DNA of 64,000 nt. It comes from Chitinophagaceae bacterium. GTDB lineage: Bacteria > Bacteroidota > Bacteroidia > Chitinophagales > UBA10324. The DNA is taken from assembly GCA_016717285.1 (NCBI GenBank), contig JADKFU010000004.1, positions 1,054,001 through 1,118,000 of the forward strand. Reading direction: 5' to 3'. Shown here piece by piece: positions 45,101 through 53,137 of the stretch. A program made the translations under genes and the position numbers. A model generated the notes under the pieces. The model made no database searches, was not told the origin of the DNA, and was given only the letters and a program-made list of their open reading frames with translations. Position 1 is the stretch's first letter, and each line of letters opens with the position of its first letter.

Positions 45101-45223
45101 CTGGTTCAAGGTCAATACAATGGTTCATTACAATTGAATACTTTATTGGCCAATGGTGTTTACAATCTCCAGCTTAATGATGGAGCAACTGTGATATCAA
45201 AGCCCATTGTGATACAACGTTGA
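42101..45223 (+). CDS. T9SS-secreted protein with tandem Ig-like and GEVED domains
   Basis: 1040 residues from ATG 42101, chosen because it gives a signal peptide ending FATAQ; upstream ATG 41981 adds 40 residues. After an N-terminal beta-domain (to about 250) there are Ig-like units beginning C.G.PNPG, PSPG and PPNAG at about 213, 467 and 715 and sharing YYHCKVTC/WYRCKVTC ends. Two GEVED domains lie between: FYDSYVGVYIDYNQNGVYEE...YGETEDYLLNI and FYEAYVAVYIDYNQNNVY...FGETEDFAINI. A pre-peptidase C-terminal-like domain and a T9SS sorting domain (NFSIYPNPTDGNVTVQLN...TIGQLVQTE) end the protein. It has no enzyme motif; adhesion or matrix binding is likely (inference). Confidence 0.88.
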   Translation: MLTVLSTRFCIRQVRKALWLITCCYFFTQFATAQVITVPASNPNDSSNRKPLGCFYGYERTAMLYTSSEIGQGGSITKVGFYLNSKNNPAAATPVIIRMKSVAPNSFTSSIYYTQAFGSTQVFNGVITSDMLTADNWVTIELGTAFNYSSNNLLVLVETNYGEFGGENYDAKLFRQSTTTSYRCQFWEDDLIPPADYGTLIKKRPAIQLTFEANCVGTPNPGNTLSTSASVCVNEPFTLSLQNAPTTPGLSYVWQYSPDGNDPWTTIPGATASTLVYTQSTANYYHCKVTCNAGGATGTSNSLLVGLNPFYECYCASYAADISDSKINSFQMADISTSSSPGTCESYTDYTAVPGNVSAGELVTMKIDNGSCSGFFYDSYVGVYIDYNQNGVYEEATELVYGYGPVTDFNSIPDYTFIFPTVAPGGVTGMRVIVTEGDSIPYACGEYTYGETEDYLLNITAATACTGSPSPGATLATQSSVCPDELFELSIANYETSTGISYQWQSSLTDNNYNNINGATSATRTQSQTVATWYRCKVTCDNSGEFTFSTGVQVNMNPFYACYCASYALKDDDTKIDTIKIGNQVFGTSPAACETYTDNTAIDLQVAKSGPVTIQIDNGACTGQFYEAYVAVYIDYNQNNVYNANELVYSYGPTTDLHSIPDGVFTIPGVTQLGKTGMRIIIAEGESVPAACGTYEFGETEDFAINIVDQPPCLVPPNAGVASASVQSFCAVDVPAEITLTLTENSTGLGQTYQWESSADNVIYTPLAGQTDTTATVTVTATTYYRCKVTCSGNSAYSVEVMVLVKATPTGNTQLNPIVITTLPYIDTRDNLSSNCWTSDYTNITQQPSPDVFYSLSLTDTSGTLEISTCETTSGFNTYVHLITEAGVHQNSNDNNGVLCTGNNASIKFYEGNVPINLFIVVEGHAADEGNYTLTVNFIPDSATGVVNSPAIAASNFSIYPNPTDGNVTVQLNLNNDANKVAALNLYNTIGQLVQTEKVTLVQGQYNGSLQLNTLLANGVYNLQLNDGATVISKPIVIQR

Positions 45224-45240
45224 TTTTTTTTCCTGATAAG

Positions 45241-45277
45241 AAAAACCCGTGAGTCAATGTGATGCACGGGTTTTTTT
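45241..45277 (+). terminator. Rho-independent terminator of the GEVED gene
   Basis: AAAAACCCGTG (45241-45251) pairs with CACGGGTTTTT (45265-45275), followed by further T (T7 in total from 45271). It begins 18 bases after the stop codon. Confidence 0.85.
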
Positions 45278-45504
45278 GTGGAATTAATCGTGGTAGCTGA
45301 AGGATGCAATGGAGTTGTGATTGATAAATGATGAGATGGTTGAATGTTTAAATGGCTGTGACAAAGCCGAACGATAATTTGCTTACCTGGTCGAGATTGC
45401 TTTGCAAGAAGGATATCGGTATTGTTCAACTTTATATCTTTAGCCATAGCATTGCATTTAAAGATCAGCACTTGCTTTTCCATCAATATTTTTCTATTTG
45501 TTGA

Positions 45505-46617
45505 ATGACACAACCACTCCAACTGATTATTCTCACGCCCGGTTTTCCGATAAATGAACAGGATACCAGTTGTATTCCGGCGTTGCAGGATTTTGTTTTG
45601 GGTTGGAAAGAAAATTTTCCTGAAGACACTATCCGCATCATTGCCTTTCAATATCCTCATACATCCCAATCTTATTCATGGCATTCGATACCTGTTTATG
45701 CTGCAGGTGGGCATGATAAAACCGGCGGATACAAGTTAATCACGTGGATGAAAATATTTCTTCAACTATTATTATGGAAGGGCAGTTTTAAAAATTGGTA
45801 TTTCACTTTCCATTGGAGAGGGACTACAGGTGAGGAGAAAAAAAAGCAAAGCGTGGTGCTTTCCTATTTTCTTACGGAAGCAAGTTATGTTGGGCAACTA
45901 TTTTCACGATTTTCCAGTGTCAGGCATATTGCAATTGCCGCTGGTCAGGATGTAAAAAAATCAAATCCGTATCTGCAGCGTTTGAATTTCAAAAAGCTCA
46001 CTGTCGTCGTCTTCACTCGTAAAATGTATGAAGAGCTATTGATTTCCACTGGCAAAAAAGCGGAGGCCATCATTCCGATGGGTGTATTGCACAAAACGGC
46101 AATAGATGCAACTACCGTTGAAAGACCGATTGATATACTCATTGCAGGATCACTGATAGTACTGAAGCAGGTTGATATTGCCATCCGGATTATTGCAACA
46201 GTAAAAAAAGAATTTTCAAATCTGAAAGTTGAAATCGTCGGCAAAGGAAGTGAACGACCCATGTTAGCGCAACTCGTAAATGAACTGCAACTCCACGATC
46301 AGATTAAATTTAACGGAGCGCTTACCCGCGAAGAGGTAAGAGAAAAAATGATGCAGTCAAAAGTCTTACTGCACACTTCCGGCTACGAAGGCCAATCCAC
46401 AGTAATCTCTGAAGCATTGGAAGCAGGCATGTATGTAATTTGTTTTGATGTGGGAAGAATTACAGATCATGAAAAAATAAAAGTCTGTGCAGAACAAACG
46501 GACATGGTACATGCGTTGAAAGAAATTCTTACGCTTCATGATCCTGACTTTTCTCCGGTGGAATTATTCAGCATGTCAGAAACGGTGAAGGCGTATAAAA
46601 AATTTATGGATTGTTGA
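45505..46617 (+). CDS. GT4-type glycosyltransferase
   Basis: 370 residues with two Rossmann-like lobes of the GT-B fold. The C-terminal half carries the GT4 pattern: DILIAGSLIVLKQVDIAI, KVEIVGKGSERPMLAQLVNEL, HDQIKFNGALTREEV, and the sugar-nucleotide-binding VLLHTSGYEGQSTVISEALEAG with E-x7-E. The N-terminal lobe starts LIILTPGFPINEQD. It is cytoplasmic and probably acts in surface-polysaccharide assembly, given the flippase gene downstream. Acceptor and donor are unknown. Confidence 0.9.
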   Translation: MTQPLQLIILTPGFPINEQDTSCIPALQDFVLGWKENFPEDTIRIIAFQYPHTSQSYSWHSIPVYAAGGHDKTGGYKLITWMKIFLQLLLWKGSFKNWYFTFHWRGTTGEEKKKQSVVLSYFLTEASYVGQLFSRFSSVRHIAIAAGQDVKKSNPYLQRLNFKKLTVVVFTRKMYEELLISTGKKAEAIIPMGVLHKTAIDATTVERPIDILIAGSLIVLKQVDIAIRIIATVKKEFSNLKVEIVGKGSERPMLAQLVNELQLHDQIKFNGALTREEVREKMMQSKVLLHTSGYEGQSTVISEALEAGMYVICFDVGRITDHEKIKVCAEQTDMVHALKEILTLHDPDFSPVELFSMSETVKAYKKFMDC

Positions 46618-46650
46618 ATTTAACAGGCATGTTTTTGTGCCTAAGAAGTT

Positions 46651-46765
46651 GTTTTGAAATCAATCAATATAATTGTTACATCGCTTACCCTTCGGCTGCG
46701 TTCAGGGTGCGCTTCTGGCAAGCCGAACCAAAGAGCATTGTAAAAAAATTAATTGATTTCAAAAC
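46651..46765. repeat. MITE-like element with 18-bp terminal inverted repeats
   Basis: GTTTTGAAATCAATCAAT (46651-46668) and ATTAATTGATTTCAAAAC (46748-46765) are inverted copies with one mismatch, flanking about 80 bases that include CCCTTCGGCTGCGTTCAGGG. The similarity extends imperfectly outwards (AGAA...GTTTTG). The element lies in the intergenic interval between the GT4 and flippase genes, carries no ORF and could fold as a long hairpin. It may be a non-autonomous mobile element or a RNA hairpin. Confidence 0.55.
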
Positions 46766-46945
46766 TGATTCTAAAAGATTGTAAAAATAGTTTTCGGGTT
46801 TATCATAGTCAAATGCGAATTTGCAATCGGCGGCTGTATCAACTTTGGCTGTTTATCTTGCTGCCTGCAAATCATTTCCAAAGTTTACCTATGCGGAAAA
46901 TATCTAAGTTTATACGACATGACTTCGCTACATTTTCTCCGATAA

Positions 46946-48130
46946 ATGATTGCACTACCCTTCAAAAAATTCCGTCAACGGTTATTATTGCTTTCAGCAA
47001 GCGCTGCTTATAACCTTGTTCCGATGGTTTTTAATGTGGTGATAGCAGCACTGGTGGTGCGGTGGTTGTCTGCTGCCTTATGGGGCGAAATGGTGCAAGT
47101 GATGTTGTGGATCACCATCGCAGGTAATATTATGGCCTGGGGAAATAAAGATTACCTGATCCGCAACTTCAGTGCAGATCCTTCTTCCATCAGGTTGGTC
47201 TGGCAGCAAAGTTTTGGCAGTCGCAGTTTGCTGGTCGCAATTTTATTAGGTGTACTTATTTTTCTTCCGCTTCCTTTTAGTATTAAAACCTGGGTAGCGG
47301 TTTATCTTCTCGCTCGCTTTGTTTACATGTCGTATGATTCCATCATTGTATTCAGGAGAAATTTTGGTATCACCTTATTGCTGGAATCATCCGGATTCAT
47401 CTTGCTGGGTGCTGCCATCTTTTTTTTACACCCTGCTGAACTTTCCCAATTGTTGAGTTGGTTTGCCTGCACGGAACTTCTGAAAGCAGCAGCCATCATT
47501 TTCATTTATCGCAATCGGGTATTTCCGGTATTCTTCAAAAGTTTTGATCACATTTATTTCGTGCTTGCATTTTCATTCTTCCTGCTTTATTTCACCGGCA
47601 TGCTGGCTTCTAAAATCGATCTGATTTGTGTCACTTCATTTTTCAGCAAAGAAGAAATCGCACGTTACCAGGTGCTCATGAGTTTGTTGCAGGCCACTCA
47701 ACTTTCCATTCCGATCCTGCTGATTCCGTATCTAGCTATCATCTACCGGTTGCCCGTTGCTTCGATCCGTAAAATGGCGCTCCGCCTTTTTATTGTCGGT
47801 ATGCTGATAGCAGCCATTGCGGTTTTCGCTACGTCAGTATTGCTCGAATGGATCTACCGTTTTCAGTATGATCCGCTGATCTTTCTGCTTGGATGGCTGA
47901 TCGTAATACCCGGATTTTACTATGCGCCTTTGATATACCGGCTCTTCAGAAACAACAGGCAACATATAGTGGTCATCATCTCTTTTCTTTTTATAGCGCT
48001 AAGTGCCGCACTGATATTTTCGTTCGTAAGGATTTTACCTGAACCATTTACAGCCATATTTATCGCCATGGCCGTCTCACAATGGATACAGGTAATTATT
48101 TATTTTTTTGTGGGAAGAAAAATTGCCTGA
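46946..48130 (+). CDS. Polysaccharide flippase-like membrane protein (MATE/MOP superfamily)
   Basis: 394 residues with 11-12 predicted membrane helices and no large soluble domain. The N-terminus (LLLSASAAYNLVPMVFNVVIAALVVRWLSAALWGEMVQ, given in part) matches the first repeat of Wzx/oligosaccharide flippases, with RW.s...WGE followed by a TM hairpin. The family moves undecaprenol-linked glycans across the inner membrane. It lies downstream of a GT4 glycosyltransferase on the same strand and 16 bases short of a convergent methyltransferase, suggesting a small glycan-assembly locus. Confidence 0.8.
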   Translation: MIALPFKKFRQRLLLLSASAAYNLVPMVFNVVIAALVVRWLSAALWGEMVQVMLWITIAGNIMAWGNKDYLIRNFSADPSSIRLVWQQSFGSRSLLVAILLGVLIFLPLPFSIKTWVAVYLLARFVYMSYDSIIVFRRNFGITLLLESSGFILLGAAIFFLHPAELSQLLSWFACTELLKAAAIIFIYRNRVFPVFFKSFDHIYFVLAFSFFLLYFTGMLASKIDLICVTSFFSKEEIARYQVLMSLLQATQLSIPILLIPYLAIIYRLPVASIRKMALRLFIVGMLIAAIAVFATSVLLEWIYRFQYDPLIFLLGWLIVIPGFYYAPLIYRLFRNNRQHIVVIISFLFIALSAALIFSFVRILPEPFTAIFIAMAVSQWIQVIIYFFVGRKIA

Positions 48131-48145
48131 GCTAACAGTCAACTT

Positions 48146-48880
48146 TCAATCAATCTTTCTGAATAAGTAATTAGGATTCTTCAACACAACTTCATAGTCC
48201 TTTCTTGCTTTCATCTCTTTCATGAAATCGCGCATTCCGGTAGCAATGTGAGCAGCGGAATCATCAAAAAAAACAAATCCGCCTTGTACAAGATGGCTAT
48301 GCACATTTTCAAAATCACGTTTCACAAATTCATATTGATGATTGCCGTCGAGATAGGCGAAGCTGATAGGTCCGCCCAAAGTTTCCGGTTCTGCCCAAAT
48401 GTTGTTTACTGGTTTACGTTGTTTCCAGCATTCAAAAAATTCATCTGAAAACATTTCGAAGGTATGTGGCAAACGTCCGGCACAAAAAAACCGGACGTTG
48501 CGAAGGAATGAATCACGGACGTACGCCTTCATTTCTCCCGGTGATACTTTTAAAACACGGGAATAATAATTTCTTTCTTTTTCTTCAAATTCCCATTTAT
48601 CAATATTGATTAAAATATTTTTCCTGTTGTGCAGCTCCAGCATGTGACTGAGCATACAGGTTGACATACCTGTGAAAGATCCGATCTCTATCACCGGATC
48701 AGTTGACGGCAAATGCTTAACCGCATAATCAATGCTATAAATATTTTCAGGCGCAAACAAGGTCGCTCCATTCATCGATACATATAATGCATCATAAAAT
48801 TCATCGGCCATCTTTTTATAAGGAAATATAATGGTCCTGATGTTCCTGTATGGTGCGCTTCTGAATAACTTTTGCAGCAT
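48146..48880 (-). CDS. Class I SAM-dependent methyltransferase
   Basis: 244 residues. Motif I is PVIEIGSFTGMSTCMLSHML, followed by ILINIDKWEFEEKERNYY, and a catalytic/strand-4 region ISFAYLDGNHQYEFVKRDFEN and GGFVFFDDSAAH. This pattern resembles the Methyltransf_24-type enzymes found in polysaccharide gene clusters. It is cytoplasmic, with an unknown substrate that may be a sugar nucleotide or glycan, given the neighbours. Its start lies 7 bases after the stop of the 48887-49807 gene, so the two form an operon. Confidence 0.85.
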   Translation of the reverse strand: MLQKLFRSAPYRNIRTIIFPYKKMADEFYDALYVSMNGATLFAPENIYSIDYAVKHLPSTDPVIEIGSFTGMSTCMLSHMLELHNRKNILINIDKWEFEEKERNYYSRVLKVSPGEMKAYVRDSFLRNVRFFCAGRLPHTFEMFSDEFFECWKQRKPVNNIWAEPETLGGPISFAYLDGNHQYEFVKRDFENVHSHLVQGGFVFFDDSAAHIATGMRDFMKEMKARKDYEVVLKNPNYLFRKID

Positions 48881-48886
48881 GTTTTC

Positions 48887-49807
48887 TTATTTGGGAAGGT
48901 CAAAACTATTTTTAAAATAGTTGCGGTTAAACCAGGGTGTATATCCGAGTTCAAGGCCCGTATTAAGCTGATAGCTGTTCGCCACACGGAAAATAAATTG
49001 CGAATGCACCCCTTTTTGAAAAGTGTGTTCTAAAAGCAACTCATTTGTCTGAATAGCAAAAGCAGGCACCGGAATTTTCCATTGCGTTGATGGAATAAAT
49101 TCCATTGTTGCAGCCTCCTGCGGTATAATTCCACCTGCATGATGCCGGCCAAGTTGATAAACAGCGTGGCGTTGCTCATAGGGAACAGAAGAGGAACAAA
49201 TCTTTTTGGTAGCCAGGATATGAGGGATGGCAGCACTCGTGGTGCGGATACTGAAAATACGATGCGTATCGGAAATGCAGCCTGCAATGTCAACCGGAAA
49301 AACATCAAATCCATTTTGATGCTGCACCGAAACCAGGAAAACCGGTCGTGGTTTTAGACTGAAAACGAACAACTTTAAAAGGTCTTTTGGTGGTACCACA
49401 AAGTTTTGCGATTTTTTATTGGTGCTGTTTTTCAGTGATAATAAAATGGAATTCCAGAGAGCTGCAAAAAACGAAAGGGGATGATAGGAAAGTTTTGCTT
49501 CAAAGATACACAGCGTGTTACCGTTGAATTTTTCTAAGCCGGCTGATTGAAGGTGAAGTTTTCCCAATAGCGTTTCATTGGTTGCTATATGCAGAATACC
49601 ATTTTCAGGATTTAGAAATTTAATGGCTGCTGCATTTATTGCTATTGTAAAAGGTTTCAGTGAAATCAATGCATGAAAATCAGTAATGTCATATTGATGT
49701 TCACCGTCGATAAAAAAAACGTTGACAGTATCCTGAGCAGTAATGGCCACCGGATGAAGCTTCCTTATATTCAGGTATCTTGAAAAACTTCTTTTGGGAT
49801 GGATCAT
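48887..49807 (-). CDS. Hypothetical protein with flavin-reductase-like region
   Basis: 306 residues without signal peptide. The central segment PRPVFLVSVQHQNGFDVFPVDIAGCIS, ...RTTSAAIPHILATKKICSSSVPYEQRHAVYQLGRHH (each given in part) resembles the FMN-binding split-barrel of flavin reductase/DIM6-type proteins. The N-terminal 100 residues (DTVNVFFIDGEHQYDITDFHAL and following) are not recognised. It is the first gene of an operon with the methyltransferase. A role in modifying a surface glycan or lipid is a guess from context only. Confidence 0.5.
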   Translation of the reverse strand: MIHPKRSFSRYLNIRKLHPVAITAQDTVNVFFIDGEHQYDITDFHALISLKPFTIAINAAAIKFLNPENGILHIATNETLLGKLHLQSAGLEKFNGNTLCIFEAKLSYHPLSFFAALWNSILLSLKNSTNKKSQNFVVPPKDLLKLFVFSLKPRPVFLVSVQHQNGFDVFPVDIAGCISDTHRIFSIRTTSAAIPHILATKKICSSSVPYEQRHAVYQLGRHHAGGIIPQEAATMEFIPSTQWKIPVPAFAIQTNELLLEHTFQKGVHSQFIFRVANSYQLNTGLELGYTPWFNRNYFKNSFDLPK

Positions 49808-50051
49808 GAAAAACTCTCAACGTTCAATTCAGTGATTGTTCAGGATGTGAACTTACACAGTTTTTCAGGTTATACTCAGAATTGAAATGGACAATCCGCT
49901 TCTGAAAAGTAGTTTTTTTCAGGCGTCAGGCAAGCGTGTAAAACTGCAAAAGTTAATATTCCTCCGATTTTATTTGCAAGCAGCTTTGCAAAAATTTTGA
50001 AATACTCATCCTTTACCTATATTAACAGAAGTAAATCACAACGCCCTGCTT

Positions 50052-52868
50052 ATGCTACTACGCTTAACCCTTGCATGCTGCCTGTTGATACTGGCACACC
50101 ATGGCATTGCGCAAACTATCAGAGGCACCGTTAAGGATGCGCAAACAGGAGAAGCTCTTATTGGTGCCAACGTCGTAATCAAGGGAACTACCAACGGTAC
50201 CGTAACAGATGAAGACGGAAAATTTTCACTGACTCTTGCGCAATCACTTCCGGTAACGCTCACTGTTACTTATCTCGGTTACCTCCATCTTGATGTAACA
50301 ATAAAAGATGCCGCGAATGCTGTCACCATCAAATTGAATGCTGACAAAGTAATTTTGAAAGAAGTGGAAATCACCGGCAGCCGCATTTCAGAAAAACAAA
50401 AAGAATCTCCGCTTACGGTTGAATCAATGGACCAGATTGCCATTCGTCAGACTCCTGCATTTAATTTTTATGAAGGTCTTGGTCAACTGAAAGGTGTGGA
50501 TGTTACTTCCGCAAGTCTTGGATTCAAGATCATCAATACACGAGGTTTCAATTCCACTTCACCGGTTCGTTCCTTACAGATAATTGATGGCGTTGACAAC
50601 CAGGCGCCGGGACTCAGTTTTTCGCTCGGCAATTTTTTAGGCGCACCGGATCTTGATGTCTTAAAAGTAGACCTGGTAGTTGGTGCGAGTTCAGCGTTTT
50701 ATGGTCCAAATGCTTTCAATGGCGTGATTAGCATGACCACCAAAGATCCGTTCCAGACGCCGGGATTTTCCATCTCCCTCAAAGGCGGCGAACGCAGTTT
50801 GTTTGAAGGTGCTTTGCGTTGGGATCAGGTATTCAAAAATAAATCTGGCGTAGAAAAATTTGCTTATAAAATCAATGGGTTCTTATTGCGTGCTAACGAT
50901 TGGGAAGCCACCAACCTTGATCCGGTTTTTGAAACGCAGGACGATCAAAGCAATCCCGGCGGTTATGATGCGGTGAATCGTTATGGCGATGAATTTTATT
51001 TCGCACACGATTATTCAAAAAGCATTGCAGCGTATCCGGGACTCGGGCGATTTTACCGCACCGGTTATCTTGAAACTGATCTCGTAGATTACAATACCCG
51101 CAACTATAAATTAACAGGTGCTTTTCATTATAAAATTCGTCAGGATTTACAACTGATTTACGCAACTAACTTTGGATCCGGCACAACCGTTTATCAAGGT
51201 GATAACCGGTATTCACTGAAAGACATTTTGTTTTTTCAAAACAGGATTGAGTTGCAGAAAAAGGATAAATTTTTTATTCGCGCTTATGCCACCAATGAAA
51301 ATGCCGGCAAATCGTATGACGCCTACTTCACAGCATTACTTCTTGAAAACGGAGCCAAAAGCAATGTAGATTGGGGCACTGATTATTTCACCAATTATTC
51401 TACTCAAGGTGTTCCCATCATCAGGGATATTCCAGGTTATCCAACTTTTGTGTTTGATCCTGACAATCCAAATGCTTACCAGGAATATATAGACAGCATC
51501 AGTTCTCTGCTTCTGAATTACACTTCGCTCATTGACTCTCTGCACAACAATGCGGAGAATTACGCGAACAACCAAAGTATCAGTCCCGGCCAGCATGCGT
51601 TTTATGTTCCGGGAACAGCATCGTTTGATTCCGCATTCAATTACATTACCACACATGAATCCTATGCAGATGGCGGATCGAAATTTTATGATAAGTCAGC
51701 GCTGTATCATCTGCATGGCGAATACAAATTCACGCCGCGTTTCATGAACATTACCGTAGGTGCTAATTACAGAACCTACCGGCCTAATTCACACGGCACG
51801 ATTTTCAGCGATACCAATGGCGTAAAAATCACCAATTGGGAATATGGTGCGTATGCAGGTCTTGAAAAACGTTTTCTTGACAGTCTGCTAAAGATCAATG
51901 CCACATTGCGCATGGATAAGAATGAAAATTTTGATGTGCTTTTTTCTCCTGCGGTGTCTGCTGTTTACACCCTGAACAAAAGTAGTTTCAGGGCATCTTT
52001 CTCTTCCGCCATTCGAAATCCTACATTGACAGATCAATACTTGTATTATAATGTGGGCCCGGCCCTTTTGGTGGGTAATCTCAACGGTTTTGATTCGCTG
52101 GTTACGCTTCCTTCCCTGTTTGATAATATCAATACGCAGAACTACGATACGCTCGTATTTTTTAATGTGAAGCCGATACGGCCCGAACAGGTGAAAAGTA
52201 TTGAAGTAGGTTATCGCGCTTCATTGTTTCAACACTTGTTTCTTGATATGAGTTATTACTACAGTTGGTACCGTTACTTTATCGGTTACAAATTGGGAGC
52301 AGTGATTGACTACAACGACATCATCAAGCGGCTCAATGGTTTTGATGTTTATCGTGTAGCAGCCAATACCGAAGACGAAGTAACAACTACCGGTTTTTCT
52401 ATTGGATTGAATTACTACTTCAAAGATTATTTTTCCATCAATGGAAATTATTCTTACAACAAGCTTAACCTTCAGGGTTCTACTGATCCGATCGTTCCCG
52501 CTTTCAATACACCTGAAAATAAATTCAATGTCGGTATCAGTGGCCGCGACATTGCCATCAACATTGGTTTCCTGAATAAGATCTGGAAAAAACTTCCAGT
52601 GATACCTTTCAACAACTATGGTTTCAGCATTAATTACAAATGGGTAGAAGGATTTTTATATGAGGGCTCACCACAATTTACCGGTGAAGTGCCTACGTAT
52701 GGAAAGGTGGATGCACAGATCAATAAAGTTGTTCCAAAGATTGATATGACCGTAAAAATCGGAGCGAGCAACTTGCTGAATAATATGAAGTTTGAAGTGT
52801 ACGGTGGTCCGTATGTTGGAAGAATGGCGTATGTGCAGGTGTTGTTTGATTTGGGGAAGAAAAATTAG
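50052..52868 (+). CDS. TonB-dependent receptor with carboxypeptidase-regulatory-like domain
   Basis: 938 residues: signal peptide (about 1-20, ending HGIAQ), a CarboxypepD_reg-like beta-domain (about 22-108: TIRGTVKDAQTGEALIGANV and GTVTDEDGKFSL), the plug domain (about 120-240: SRISEKQKESPLTVESMD, VDVTSASLGFKIINTRGF, GPNAFNGVISMTTKDPF) and a 22-strand beta-barrel ending VLFDLGKKN. It imports a large nutrient such as a siderophore, vitamin or glycan across the outer membrane using TonB-ExbBD energy. No SusD homologue or co-transcribed substrate-binding gene is present, so the ligand cannot be assigned. Confidence 0.93.
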   Translation: MLLRLTLACCLLILAHHGIAQTIRGTVKDAQTGEALIGANVVIKGTTNGTVTDEDGKFSLTLAQSLPVTLTVTYLGYLHLDVTIKDAANAVTIKLNADKVILKEVEITGSRISEKQKESPLTVESMDQIAIRQTPAFNFYEGLGQLKGVDVTSASLGFKIINTRGFNSTSPVRSLQIIDGVDNQAPGLSFSLGNFLGAPDLDVLKVDLVVGASSAFYGPNAFNGVISMTTKDPFQTPGFSISLKGGERSLFEGALRWDQVFKNKSGVEKFAYKINGFLLRANDWEATNLDPVFETQDDQSNPGGYDAVNRYGDEFYFAHDYSKSIAAYPGLGRFYRTGYLETDLVDYNTRNYKLTGAFHYKIRQDLQLIYATNFGSGTTVYQGDNRYSLKDILFFQNRIELQKKDKFFIRAYATNENAGKSYDAYFTALLLENGAKSNVDWGTDYFTNYSTQGVPIIRDIPGYPTFVFDPDNPNAYQEYIDSISSLLLNYTSLIDSLHNNAENYANNQSISPGQHAFYVPGTASFDSAFNYITTHESYADGGSKFYDKSALYHLHGEYKFTPRFMNITVGANYRTYRPNSHGTIFSDTNGVKITNWEYGAYAGLEKRFLDSLLKINATLRMDKNENFDVLFSPAVSAVYTLNKSSFRASFSSAIRNPTLTDQYLYYNVGPALLVGNLNGFDSLVTLPSLFDNINTQNYDTLVFFNVKPIRPEQVKSIEVGYRASLFQHLFLDMSYYYSWYRYFIGYKLGAVIDYNDIIKRLNGFDVYRVAANTEDEVTTTGFSIGLNYYFKDYFSINGNYSYNKLNLQGSTDPIVPAFNTPENKFNVGISGRDIAINIGFLNKIWKKLPVIPFNNYGFSINYKWVEGFLYEGSPQFTGEVPTYGKVDAQINKVVPKIDMTVKIGASNLLNNMKFEVYGGPYVGRMAYVQVLFDLGKKN

Positions 52869-53067
52869 CAGAGAAATATGCCACCCGATCTATTTGTTTT
52901 CTCGGACCTATCCCAAATAAAGTGCTCCGTTCTTTAAAAACGAAATTGTATGCAAGTCAATATCGCAGATGAATTGTCCTTTATATCTTAATTCCATGCT
53001 TTTTTGAGGTCATATAAATTGTTACTTCAGAAACCTATCATCTAATGTTTGAAGTATAGTCTCCATA

Positions 53068-53096
53068 TTTGTTTTACTCCATTTAGTTTAGTTTTG
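53068..53096 (+). promoter_or_regulatory. Bacteroidota-type promoter of the C25 peptidase gene
   Basis: TTTG (53068-53071), 17 bases and TAGTTTTG (53089-53096) match the consensus. A start near 53103 leaves a 35-base leader before ATG 53138. Confidence 0.75.
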
Positions 53097-53137
53097 TCAA
53101 CCTGACCGTTTACATTTAGCAGTTTTAATTTCCAGGT

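Noticed and set aside
45160..45669. A 169-codon minus-strand open frame
   Set aside because: It overlaps the terminator, the end of the GEVED gene and the start of the GT4 gene; composition is not protein-like and the overlapped genes are strong.
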